Source of the DNA: CAYUIV01 sp964444925
Lineage (GTDB): Bacteria > Pseudomonadota > Gammaproteobacteria > Diplorickettsiales > Diplorickettsiaceae
NCBI GenBank assembly: GCA_964444925.1
Contig: CAYUIV010000007.1
Coordinates: 1-44,312, forward strand
Length of the DNA stretch: 44,312 nucleotides
Direction: 5' to 3'
Under the pieces are notes generated by a model that saw only the letters and a program-made list of their open reading frames with translations, ran no database searches and was not told where the DNA came from. This document shows positions 36,355 through 44,312 of the stretch, piece by piece; position 1 is the stretch's first letter, and each line of letters opens with the position of its first letter. A program made the position numbers and the translations under genes.

Positions 36355-38844
36355 ATGTCATTCTCAAAGCAACTGATGCCGATTGAACAGTTTCAAGTTG
36401 TACCAATTCTCTTAATGGATACAGTTGTCTACCCGCATACACTTATCCCAAAAGAAATTAAAAATACAGAACAGATAAAATTGTTAGAACGCGTTGCAAC
36501 AGATACAGAAAAGAATAAATATGTTTTGCTCATCGCTCAAGAAAAAAATACTATACCTTTTTCTGCAACAAATCACTTGTATGAAATCGGAACACTCGCT
36601 AATGTTTTGCAATTAATTAAATCTTCTAGTGAAACATCGCAGCATACTATAGAACCAGGTAATACCGCATCTTCTCAAGAAACAGCACAAGTCGTTTTAG
36701 AAGGCATACAACGATCACGCATCATGAAAATTTTTGAAGAAAAAGGAGAAATGTATGCACAAATAGTGCCTTTTCCAACACAGATTCCTAAAGACGAAAA
36801 AACACAAGAAACAATTAAAGCACTAAGTCAAAACATCTTAGAACAATTCAAACAATACATTCAAATTCATAGTAGAAAAATTCCTTTAGAAATTATTAAT
36901 ATTTTAGCAGATCTTGAAGATCCTGATCGTTTAAGCGATATGGTGGCCATGCACATCACCTTTCCTTTGACAAATAAGCAAGATTTGCTTGCTTTTAAAC
37001 AAGAACTACTTTCTATTGATTATTTGGAAAAAAGACTTAATCGACTTTCTATATTTCTTGAAGAAGCATTAGAACTTTTATCTATACAAAAGAAAGTACG
37101 TGAGCGTGTTAGGTCACAAATGGAAAAAAATCACAGAGAATACTATATCAATGAGCATATTAAAGCGATGCAGCAAGAACTAGGTAACTCTCAAGGTACA
37201 AACACTGAGTATGATGTACTCGCAAAAAGTATTAAAGAAGCTAAGATGCCAAAATTAGTACATGAGAAAGCGATGACTGAGTTCAATAAACTAAAAAATA
37301 TGTCATCACTCACTGCAGAGGCAACTGTAATCCGTAATTACCTAGACGTCTTAACGCGCGTTCCTTGGTACAGAAAAACTAAAATCCAATACCGCATTGA
37401 AAGTGTAGAAGAACATCTCAATCAAAAACACTATGGGTTAAAAGAAATAAAAAAACGAATCATAGAATTTATTGCTGTTCAAAAAAGAGTACCAAAATCC
37501 AAAAGCCCTATTTTATGTTTCGTTGGTCCTCCAGGTGTTGGAAAAACCTCTCTAGGTGAATCCATTGCAACCGCTATTGGAAGAAAACATGAACGAATTT
37601 CACTTGGGGGGGTTAGCGATGAAGCAGAAATTCGAGGTCATCGACGTACTTACATTGGTTCTATGCCAGGTCAATTTATACAAAAGTTAACTAGAACAGG
37701 TGTGACAAACCCCGTGCTTATTTTAGACGAAATTGATAAAATTGGATCACGTACTTCTCAGGGTAATCCAAGCTCAGCACTGTTAGAAATATTAGATCCC
37801 GAACAAAACCGTAAGTTTAATGACCATTATTTAGAAGTAGATTACGATTTATCAGAAATTCTTTTCATTGCAACCGCTAATGAAGTAAACCATATTTCAG
37901 AAGCTTTGTTAGATCGTATGGAAGTTATTCGTCTTTCAAGCTATATGCAAGAAGAAAAAGAAAACATTGCATCAACTCATCTTTTACCTAAACAAAAAAA
38001 GCAACATGCATTAAACGATACAGAACTACACATCACAGAAGATGCAATAACAGATATTATTCGATATTACACATCAGAGCCAGGTGTGCGTCATCTTGAA
38101 AGAGAAATTGCTAAATTGTGTCGAAAAGTGGTGATACGATTGGAGAAAGAGAAACTAAACACATTGCCTATCATGATTGAATCTAAAGATCTTGAGCAAT
38201 ACCTTGGTACAAAACGTTTTCGACACGAAGAAGCGGATCATACCGATCAAATTGGACTGGTTAATGGACTAGCTTGGACAGCAGTGCGAGGTGAGCTACT
38301 GAAAATTGAATCTTTACTTATTCCAGGTAAAAATAAAATAACACACACAGGTCAATTGGGCGAAGTAATGCAAGAGTCAATTAAAACAGCTCTAACCGTT
38401 GTTAAAAGTCGTCTTATACAATTTCAGTTTTCATCTTCAGTATATGAACATTCAGATATCCATGTTCACTTGCCAGAAGGTGCAACGCCAAAAGATGGAC
38501 CTAGCGCAGGTATTGGTATCTGCTGTGCTTTACTCTCTAGCATAGTGAAACAACCCGTACGTGGAGACATTGCAATGACAGGTGAAATCACTTTACTTGG
38601 AAAAGTGTTGCCCATTGGTGGTCTAAAAGAAAAATTACTTGCTGCTTATCAAAGTCGTATTAAATGCGTTATTATCCCAAAAGAAAACGAGCGTGATCTT
38701 TCAGAGATTCCACAGAATGTTTTAGATAGCTTAACTATTCATACTGTACGCTGGATCGATGAAGTGTTTCAGTTAGCATTTCGGGCACCACTGTCTCCAA
38801 TGGAAAAAACAACAGAATCAACATCTTTTATTGGAAATAAGTAA
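36355..38844 (+). CDS. lon: ATP-dependent protease Lon
   Basis: Lon degrades damaged and regulatory proteins. The 829-residue product has the N-terminal LON substrate-binding domain (about 12-230), a coiled-coil region, the AAA+ module with Walker A GPPGVGKTS (near 390) and ILDEIDKIG, and the C-terminal protease domain. The catalytic serine lies in PKDGPSAGIG and the lysine in GKVLPIGGLKEK. A segment around residues 95-110 is Ser/Thr-rich and looks like a small insertion in the LON domain. Otherwise length and motifs are normal. hupB, which commonly follows lon, is missing here. Confidence 0.96.
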   Translation: MSFSKQLMPIEQFQVVPILLMDTVVYPHTLIPKEIKNTEQIKLLERVATDTEKNKYVLLIAQEKNTIPFSATNHLYEIGTLANVLQLIKSSSETSQHTIEPGNTASSQETAQVVLEGIQRSRIMKIFEEKGEMYAQIVPFPTQIPKDEKTQETIKALSQNILEQFKQYIQIHSRKIPLEIINILADLEDPDRLSDMVAMHITFPLTNKQDLLAFKQELLSIDYLEKRLNRLSIFLEEALELLSIQKKVRERVRSQMEKNHREYYINEHIKAMQQELGNSQGTNTEYDVLAKSIKEAKMPKLVHEKAMTEFNKLKNMSSLTAEATVIRNYLDVLTRVPWYRKTKIQYRIESVEEHLNQKHYGLKEIKKRIIEFIAVQKRVPKSKSPILCFVGPPGVGKTSLGESIATAIGRKHERISLGGVSDEAEIRGHRRTYIGSMPGQFIQKLTRTGVTNPVLILDEIDKIGSRTSQGNPSSALLEILDPEQNRKFNDHYLEVDYDLSEILFIATANEVNHISEALLDRMEVIRLSSYMQEEKENIASTHLLPKQKKQHALNDTELHITEDAITDIIRYYTSEPGVRHLEREIAKLCRKVVIRLEKEKLNTLPIMIESKDLEQYLGTKRFRHEEADHTDQIGLVNGLAWTAVRGELLKIESLLIPGKNKITHTGQLGEVMQESIKTALTVVKSRLIQFQFSSSVYEHSDIHVHLPEGATPKDGPSAGIGICCALLSSIVKQPVRGDIAMTGEITLLGKVLPIGGLKEKLLAAYQSRIKCVIIPKENERDLSEIPQNVLDSLTIHTVRWIDEVFQLAFRAPLSPMEKTTESTSFIGNK

Positions 38845-38883
38845 ATTGTAAGCTGTTGCAAAAGTATCTACCCTTAGTGAATA

Positions 38884-40095
38884 ATGAAAATTAAGGCAAT
38901 TTTTGACAGTTTGTCATTTATCGTTTTACAACAACCTAATCCAAAATGGGATGCTTTTATTCAAAAAGATTTTATACAAGTCAAAAATTTTTTATTAAGC
39001 TATCAAAATAATACGGCAACCTTCAGCGCTTATCGCCGTGAAACAGAGCGCCTTTTACAATGGGCATGGCATATTCACCAGAGATCAATTCGCGATTTAC
39101 GTCGACAAGACATTGAGTTATATATTCAATTTTGTCAAAATCCACCTTTAGCTTGGATAGGTACACAAAAAAAGCCTCGTTTTTTAGGTAGTGCAAAAAA
39201 TAGAATACCAAACCAAAATTGGTACCCTTTTGTTGCCACTGTGCCTAAAGCAGCCCATCGCAAAGGATATATACCTAACCCTAAACATTACCGCCTATCT
39301 GCAAAATCATTAAGAGAAATTTTTACAATTACAAGTAGCCTCTATCATTTCTTAATTCGCGAAGAATATACTTTAATTAATCCTGTGGCACATATTCGCC
39401 AAAAAAGTCACTATTTTCAAACATATCAATCGAAACAGAAAGTAAGGCGGTTAACTGAATTACAATGGGACTATGTTTTGCACACCGCAGAAAAAATGGC
39501 AGTAGATGGTCAAAAAGTACATGAACGGGCGCTTTTTATTATTACTATTCTTTACAGCTTATATTTGCGTGTTTCAGAACTAAGTGCAAATATTAGGTGG
39601 ACACCTAAGATGAGTGATTTTGCAAGGGATCAGGACGGTTTGTGGTGGTTTACCACTGTAGGAAAAAATAATAAGGAAAGACAAATTTCGGTAAGTAACG
39701 CACTTTTAGAAGCATTAGGGCGCTATCGCTTATCACTGGGATTACCACGATTGCCTACCCCGTATGAACAAGTACCACTAATCCCAAAGATACATGGGAA
39801 AGGTCCTATCTGTTCAACCAGTCAAATCCGCGTTATTGTACAAAACTGCTTTAATGCAGCCATTTTGCAGTTTAGAGAAGAAGGTTTGTCAGAAGAAGCT
39901 ATTTCTTTAGAAAATGCAACAGCACATTGGCTTCGTCATACAGGTATCTCAGATGACATCAAGCACCGTCCAAGGGAACACGTTAGAGATGACGCAGGGC
40001 ATAGTTCAAGCATGGTTACTGATCGTTACATTAATGTTGAACAACGAGCACGCCACCAAAGCAGCCGAAATAAGAAAATAAAGCCTTTATTATGA
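38884..40095 (+). CDS. Tyrosine recombinase / integrase abutting the tmRNA 3' end
   Basis: 403-residue site-specific recombinase with an N-terminal SAM-like DNA-binding domain (about 25-180) and a C-terminal catalytic domain. Catalytic residues are visible: Arg in LYLRVSEL, H-W-L-R-H for the His-x-x-Arg pair, the His of DDAGHSS, and Tyr in TDRYINV. The stop codon (40093-40095) directly precedes the last base of tmRNA (40096) on the opposite strand. The 3' end of ssrA is a classic attachment site for islands, so this is probably the integrase of an element that used ssrA. The other side is core genome (lon), and no element cargo is visible, suggesting a relic or a domesticated enzyme. Confidence 0.88.
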   Translation: MKIKAIFDSLSFIVLQQPNPKWDAFIQKDFIQVKNFLLSYQNNTATFSAYRRETERLLQWAWHIHQRSIRDLRRQDIELYIQFCQNPPLAWIGTQKKPRFLGSAKNRIPNQNWYPFVATVPKAAHRKGYIPNPKHYRLSAKSLREIFTITSSLYHFLIREEYTLINPVAHIRQKSHYFQTYQSKQKVRRLTELQWDYVLHTAEKMAVDGQKVHERALFIITILYSLYLRVSELSANIRWTPKMSDFARDQDGLWWFTTVGKNNKERQISVSNALLEALGRYRLSLGLPRLPTPYEQVPLIPKIHGKGPICSTSQIRVIVQNCFNAAILQFREEGLSEEAISLENATAHWLRHTGISDDIKHRPREHVRDDAGHSSSMVTDRYINVEQRARHQSSRNKKIKPLL

Positions 40096-40504
40096 TGGTG
40101 GAGGCGGTGGGAATCGAACCCACGTCCAAAGATTTTCTACTTTGGGTCCTACATGTTTAGTGCAATCAAGTATTTAATTAGAATACAATGGATTGACACA
40201 TTCAATTCTAACGAGATTGTTCATGTTAATTATTTATATTCCAATCCAACATAAATAACGAGCTTGTAAAAATGACCACCATTAGCCGCTGTACAAGCAC
40301 AAGCAGTAATGTGGCGCCTTGTCGGTTTTTAATCGACAATGCGTTGTATAAAGTGCTGACTAATTAGGCAGCAGCTTTGACAGCGCGGCGAGGGAACTTA
40401 CTTTTGTTTGCAAGTATTGTTTTACAACGTGATTAACGAGGCCCAGTTGCCTCCTCGACATGCACCGTTAAGCTTAAAACCTCTGTCGAAGCCTTATCGC
40501 CCCC
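40096..40504 (-). ncRNA. ssrA: tmRNA (SsrA) with basic tag ANKSKFPRRAVKAAA
   Basis: tmRNA rescues stalled ribosomes and tags the nascent chain for proteolysis. The minus strand starts GGGGGCGATAAGGCTTCGAC at 40504 and ends GGTTCGATTCCCACCGCCTCC-ACCA-type tRNA half at 40096; the 7-base acceptor ends pair with one G-U. Length is 409. The resume codon GCA at 40411 opens A-N-K-S-K-F-P-R-R-A-V-K-A-A-A, ending at TAA 40366-40364. With the charged Ala the tag begins AANKSKF, keeping Asn3 and an aromatic at position 7 as in E. coli AANDENY. The rest is unusually basic and ends KAAA rather than LAA. Confidence 0.95.
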
Positions 40505-40512
40505 GAAATTAA

Positions 40513-40518
40513 ATAATA
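40513..40518 (-). promoter_or_regulatory. -10 element of the ssrA promoter
   Basis: TATTAT on the minus strand, eight bases before the mature tmRNA 5' end at 40504, the expected distance for a -10 if transcription starts there. No clear -35 was found. Confidence 0.5.
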
Positions 40519-40643
40519 ACACATTTTTTTATTCATTAAAAACAAAAGATTTCTTTTTAAAATGAGTAGTTTTCTAAGTGTCATTGCTTTACAATGAAAA
40601 CAAATAAAAATCCTTTTTTCTAGATTTTCTCATCTCATTTTTT

Positions 40644-42086
40644 ATGTCTCAAGCAGTCCTCGACCAAATTATTCAACAAGACTATCAACACGGCTTTACA
40701 ACTAATATTGAAACGGAAACATTTTCACAAGGACTATCAGAAGAAGTCATTCGTGCTATTTCAAAGAAGAAACAAGAACCCGCTTTTATGCTTGACTGGC
40801 GTCTTAAAGCTTATCAGCATTGGCAAACGCTCAAAGAGCCACATTGGGCCAATCACGCACAGTATGCGCCCATTGATTATCAATCCATTAGTTACTATTC
40901 ATCTCCCAAATTAAAAGTAGCACCCAAAAGCTTAGCTGACGTTGATCCTGAGTTATTACGCACCTATGAAAAGCTGGGTATCTCTTTAAAAGAGCAAGAA
41001 CGCTTATCAGGCGTTGCAATTGATGCCGTATTCGACAGTGTTTCTGTTGCAACAACTTTTAAAGAGAAGCTTGCTTCGTTAGGCATTATTTTTTGTTCTA
41101 TGTCAGAGGCTATCACCCAACATCCTGCATTAATTGAACGTTATTTAGGATCAGTCGTTCCTTACACGGATAACTTTTTTGCAAGTTTAAATGCGGCTGT
41201 TTTTAGTGACGGCTCTTTTTGTTATATTCCCGAAGGTGTTCGATGTCCTATGGAACTTTCAACTTATTTTCGAATTAATGCAGCAAATACAGGTCAATTT
41301 GAACGAACTTTGATTATTGCAGAAAAAGGCAGCAGTGTTAGCTATTTAGAAGGGTGTACTGCTCCTAGACGCGATCAAAACCAATTACATGCGGCAGTCG
41401 TTGAACTGATTGCATTAGATCATGCCAGTATCAAATATTCTACGGTACAAAATTGGTATCCGGGTGATAAAGAAGGTAAAGGGGGTATTTACAATTTCGT
41501 GACAAAGCGTGGCCACTGCTTAGGATGTCACTCTAAAATTTCTTGGACACAAGTTGAAACTGGCTCTGCCATTACTTGGAAATATCCAAGTGTTGTTTTA
41601 AAAGGAGATCATTCTATCGGAGAATTTTATTCTATTGCATTAACGAATCATAAGCAGCAAGCTGATACGGGTACTAAAATGATACATATTGGTCAGAATA
41701 CACGTAGCACAATCATCTCAAAAGGTATCTCAGCTGGAGCCAGTCAAAATACTTATCGAGGTTTAGTCAGTGTGATGAAATCTGCTGAATGCGCACGCAA
41801 TTATACACAATGTGACTCACTACTTATTGGTAGTCACTGTGGTGCACATACTTTTCCAACCGTAGAATCAAAAAATGTTAATGCTCAAATTGAACATGAA
41901 GCATCAAGTTCTCGTATTAGCGAAGAACAACTTTTTCTCTGCCAACAACGTCATTATGATTTAGAAACAGCGTTTTCAATTATTGTCAATGGTTTTTGTA
42001 AATCTATTTTTAAAAAGCTTCCTATGGAATTTGCCGTGGAGGCACAAAAGTTACTTGATTTAAGTTTAGAAGGAACAGTCGGTTAA
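40644..42086 (+). CDS. sufB: Fe-S cluster assembly scaffold protein SufB
   Basis: SufB with SufC and SufD forms the scaffold on which Fe-S clusters are built. The 480-residue product has the SufB N-terminal region (AFMLDWRLKAYQHW), SFCYIPEGVRCPMELSTYFRIN, and the C-terminal beta-helix with NYTQCDSLLIGSHCGAHTFP, which contains the Cys matching the key Cys405 of E. coli, and EHEASSSRISEEQLF with the conserved Glu. Length is close to the E. coli 495. The usual sufC, sufD and sufS partners do not follow; a hypothetical gene does, so in this genome the operon is split or rearranged. Confidence 0.95.
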   Translation: MSQAVLDQIIQQDYQHGFTTNIETETFSQGLSEEVIRAISKKKQEPAFMLDWRLKAYQHWQTLKEPHWANHAQYAPIDYQSISYYSSPKLKVAPKSLADVDPELLRTYEKLGISLKEQERLSGVAIDAVFDSVSVATTFKEKLASLGIIFCSMSEAITQHPALIERYLGSVVPYTDNFFASLNAAVFSDGSFCYIPEGVRCPMELSTYFRINAANTGQFERTLIIAEKGSSVSYLEGCTAPRRDQNQLHAAVVELIALDHASIKYSTVQNWYPGDKEGKGGIYNFVTKRGHCLGCHSKISWTQVETGSAITWKYPSVVLKGDHSIGEFYSIALTNHKQQADTGTKMIHIGQNTRSTIISKGISAGASQNTYRGLVSVMKSAECARNYTQCDSLLIGSHCGAHTFPTVESKNVNAQIEHEASSSRISEEQLFLCQQRHYDLETAFSIIVNGFCKSIFKKLPMEFAVEAQKLLDLSLEGTVG

Positions 42087-42218
42087 GTTAAAAAAAAGTG
42101 CGTACTCATTAAAGACTGCTTGAAATAATAAGTAGAACAATATTACGTGCTCTTCACGAATTCATTGTTTGAAGCAAAACGTGTTACATAAAAGTTTTTT
42201 TATTTGGAATGCTTTTAT

Positions 42219-43034
42219 ATGTACATCACATCTTCTCCTAGTTCAAAACAAGATGAGAAAATAACTTCTGAAGAAGATATTATTCAACATCAAGAGAATC
42301 TCGCAGAATTGCTGGGATCTTTGCTGACCTACTATCAATTTATTCAGTTTTGCATGCCATTTCTTTCTGAAGAACAAGCAATAGCATTACACAATGAGTC
42401 TGAAAAACAAGCAAACGAATCTGAAAAAAAAGCAATAAAATTACACAATGAAATTGAAAAAGTATTAAATACGTCGATTTCTTTTCCAAATTCAAAAAAA
42501 GTAAGTTCTACTTTGCAGTCAGTAAAATGCTTCTTAGATGATATATGTAATCTTTTTGGCAACAAAAGAGAAATGGAAGTTTTAACTAAAGAATATTTTG
42601 ATCGATCCGTTGAAAAGCAAAGGTTACAGAACGCTTTATATGAGCATTCTTTCTATCGGAAAAAATCTAGTACACCTGCAAGTACAGCACAAGTTACAAG
42701 AACAAGAAGCATCACTTTTGCTGAAACCGTCTCTCAAAAAGTACTCGGTTCAACCTTAAAAGATTTTTTAAAGCAGCAAGCCGATCAGTTGACAGAGTAT
42801 CAAGAAAAATTGAAACGATGTGAAGAAAATCAAGAGAAGATCAGGCGTGACTATAAAGAGAAAAGTGAAGAAAACACTGTTCATGCGTTTGCAATATGTA
42901 GAATACTCTTTTCCATTACTCAAGATTTAGCAATAGTCGATTCGAACCGTTGGGTCGAGTTCTTTAACTCTTCTCATTTAACCAACCTTCAAAAGCCTGT
43001 ATCCGCAGGATTGAGTAAAAGATTTACAATGTAA
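42219..43034 (+). CDS. Hypothetical coiled-coil protein; candidate effector
   Basis: 271 residues from ATG 42219 (the frame is open from TTG 42204). It has no signal peptide and no membrane helix. A short internal repeat is visible near residues 57-85 (A-I-A-L-H-N-E-S-E-K and A-I-K-L-H-N-E-I-E-K). A strong charged helix occupies about 190-235 (KQQADQLTEYQEKLKRCEEN onward) and is probably a coiled coil. The middle segment is Ser/Thr-rich. No family is recognised. It resembles the other soluble coiled-coil proteins of this window in composition. The gene stands alone, with a large hairpin 57 bases downstream. Confidence 0.65.
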   Translation: MYITSSPSSKQDEKITSEEDIIQHQENLAELLGSLLTYYQFIQFCMPFLSEEQAIALHNESEKQANESEKKAIKLHNEIEKVLNTSISFPNSKKVSSTLQSVKCFLDDICNLFGNKREMEVLTKEYFDRSVEKQRLQNALYEHSFYRKKSSTPASTAQVTRTRSITFAETVSQKVLGSTLKDFLKQQADQLTEYQEKLKRCEENQEKIRRDYKEKSEENTVHAFAICRILFSITQDLAIVDSNRWVEFFNSSHLTNLQKPVSAGLSKRFTM

Positions 43035-43090
43035 AGTTCACACATGCCGCAAAGCATGAGATAAAAGTGAGTTTTTATAGTCAATTGAAA

Positions 43091-43130
43091 GAACAAGATG
43101 CTGTGCTTTTTAAGGCATAGTATCTCGTTC
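43091..43130. terminator. Long stem-loop between two effector-like genes
   Basis: Arms GAACAAGATGCTGTGC (43091-43106) and GCATAGTATCTCGTTC (43115-43130) pair over 16 positions with one mismatch and two G-U pairs, around an 8-base loop. No long U-run follows on the plus strand, so intrinsic termination is uncertain; an RNA-stabilising or protein-binding hairpin is possible. Confidence 0.5.
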
Positions 43131-43188
43131 GATCAACAAAATTAGCCTGATTTTATGTAGAAAATGTAACCATTTTTACCTATAATAA

Positions 43189-43217
43189 TTGGACACCACC
43201 GTATTGATAGGTATACT
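43189..43217 (+). promoter_or_regulatory. Promoter of the F-box-like gene
   Basis: -35 TTGGAC (43189-43194), 17-base spacer, -10 TATACT (43212-43217). The predicted start point, near 43224, is only about three bases from the ATG at 43227, so the message would be almost leaderless. Confidence 0.5.
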
Positions 43218-43226
43218 TTTATTGAG

Positions 43227-44312
43227 ATGGCAACATTACACGATTTACCAGCTGAAATTTTTTTTCATCTTTTTGAGATATTGAGTCAAGAAGCAGATCT
43301 AAAAGCTTTTTACTTTTTTATATTAAATAGCAAAATGCACTACACGCATGCTATGCACTATACTCGTGCATTTCTTAAAGAGAATACTCTTAATGAAACA
43401 GCTCCTTCTTCTGTCCGAATATTTTTTAATCCACTCTCACATTTTTCTTATCTTAAAACGGACACTTTGATTAAACATCCACGATTTAAAAACGCTTATC
43501 AAAGACTTTGTGTACAGTTTAAAGAACCGCAGACTATCACAACACTAGATATTGAATCATCGCTTCTTGCAATTACTTTACCCTTTTTCAAAGAAAAATT
43601 ATTAGCACAAGGCACGCATTTTGCAACATTATTAACTACCATAGCAAAAAATCCGTTGGCTGCATTTTTTATCGGTGAGAATAGCGAATTAATACATGCA
43701 CTATTAGCCACGACAGAAAATATCTTGGATTTTATCGACATTGCAGATGCAAATGAATCCGTTGCACAGCAATTAGTGATCCATCATTTTAAAGAAAAAA
43801 TACAGTCATCCACTTTTCCTCAACGTGACATTATCACTTATCTTAAAAAGATGTGTGAAAGGCATGTGACCTTTGCACAACTTGTATTAAAAGAACCTGT
43901 TTTGCTTAATCTGTTACTCTCTGAGGTCGATACGAATCATGCTTGGTATTTATCGGTTATCGCGCAAAAGCATGAAGCTGTTGCACACGCTTTATTGAAT
44001 AACTCAAAGCCAAAGTTAAAAACTATACTGTTAGCAAATGGAGAAAACGCACAGTATCTAAAACCAATTTTAGTTGCACACGAATCTTTGGCACTTTTTG
44101 CAATACAAAAAGATTATGCTTGCCAAGAGACAATACTATCACATCCTTACAGCGCTTCTTTTTTAAAAGAAATCGCTATAGAACACGTATCTTTTGCACA
44201 CTTACTGTTTCAGAAGCACAATAAAGCGTTTTACAATACCTTTTTTTCAGATAAAAAAAGTACATTTTATTTAAAACAGATAATAGAAGCACATCCTAAA
44301 AAATTAGAAATT
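43227..44312 (+). CDS. F-box-like protein with 35-36 residue helical repeats (3' end outside window); candidate effector
   Basis: An open frame of 362 codons runs from ATG 43227 to the window edge with no stop. The N-terminus, L-H-D-L-P-A-E-I-F-F-H-L-F-E-I-L followed by A-D-L-K-A-F, matches the F-box pattern (LPxEIxxxIxxxL, then DL). F-boxes dock to SKP1 of eukaryotic SCF ubiquitin ligases and occur in Dot/Icm effectors of Legionella. From about residue 204, repeats of 36, 36, 35 and 36 residues begin at 43836, 43944, 44052 and 44157, with a fifth starting at 44265. Each has the form x-Y/F-L-K-x-I-x-x-x-H-x-x-x-A-x-x-L. A degenerate earlier unit precedes them. The architecture, an E3-recruiting head with a repeat scaffold, suggests a host-targeted adaptor; that role is inferred. 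Confidence 0.65.
   Translation, partial: MATLHDLPAEIFFHLFEILSQEADLKAFYFFILNSKMHYTHAMHYTRAFLKENTLNETAPSSVRIFFNPLSHFSYLKTDTLIKHPRFKNAYQRLCVQFKEPQTITTLDIESSLLAITLPFFKEKLLAQGTHFATLLTTIAKNPLAAFFIGENSELIHALLATTENILDFIDIADANESVAQQLVIHHFKEKIQSSTFPQRDIITYLKKMCERHVTFAQLVLKEPVLLNLLLSEVDTNHAWYLSVIAQKHEAVAHALLNNSKPKLKTILLANGENAQYLKPILVAHESLALFAIQKDYACQETILSHPYSASFLKEIAIEHVSFAHLLFQKHNKAFYNTFFSDKKSTFYLKQIIEAHPKKLEI

Overview
The window is AT-rich bacterial chromosome from a Dot/Icm-bearing intracellular gammaproteobacterium, most probably a member of the Legionellales. The strongest evidence is a recognisable icmV-dotA / icmW divergent cluster (27679-30984). Gammaproteobacterial operons such as rplM-rpsI-sspA-sspB, tig-clpP-clpX-lon and ppiD beside tRNA-Val/tRNA-Asp support it. 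I cannot name the genus or species from the sequence alone.

Layout. 43-5350 is the translation block nusA-infB-rbfA-truB. 5497-8084 holds three tandem paralogues, each with one N-terminal membrane anchor and a cysteine-rich domain with an LEDD/VEDD motif; I read them as eukaryote-like (PGAP4/TMEM246-like) glycosyltransferases. 8217-10461 has bamE, a GcvR-like ACT protein and an MscS-family channel. 10442-12301 is a coiled-coil, effector-like gene. 12534-15808 is ybeZ(phoH)-ybeY-mutL. 15801-18212 is a ferrous iron uptake operon (feoA, feoB, Cys-rich membrane protein) behind a near-perfect promoter with a Fur-like site. 18250-20592 is a large effector-like gene with a 111-bp tandem repeat. 20710-23755 carries surA, ppiD, tRNA-Asp and tRNA-Val. 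23896-26019 has ggt and a DUF971 gene. 26035-27621 is an effector-like gene broken by one in-frame TGA. 27679-30984 is dotA, icmV and icmW. 31003-33305 carries sspB, sspA, tRNA-Gln, rpsI, rplM and tRNA-Leu. 33337-38844 is tig-clpP-clpX-lon. 38884-40504 is a tyrosine recombinase abutting the 3' end of tmRNA. 40644-42086 is sufB without its usual partners. 42219 to the end has two more effector-like genes; the last, cut by the window edge, begins with an F-box-like motif followed by 35-36 residue repeats.

How it fits together. The core genes cover translation initiation, protein quality control (ClpXP, Lon, SspB, tmRNA, trigger factor) and envelope biogenesis (BamE, SurA, PpiD). Accessory genes between the core blocks look like a host-interaction layer: Dot/Icm parts plus several candidate substrates with coiled coils, repeats or eukaryote-like domains. 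The most unusual points are the tandem glycosyltransferase-like genes, the F-box/repeat protein, a trigger factor with no PPIase domain, a strongly basic tmRNA tag, a FeoB with degenerate guanine-recognition motifs, and the nonsense-interrupted gene behind dotA. No gap between annotated features exceeds 300 bases.
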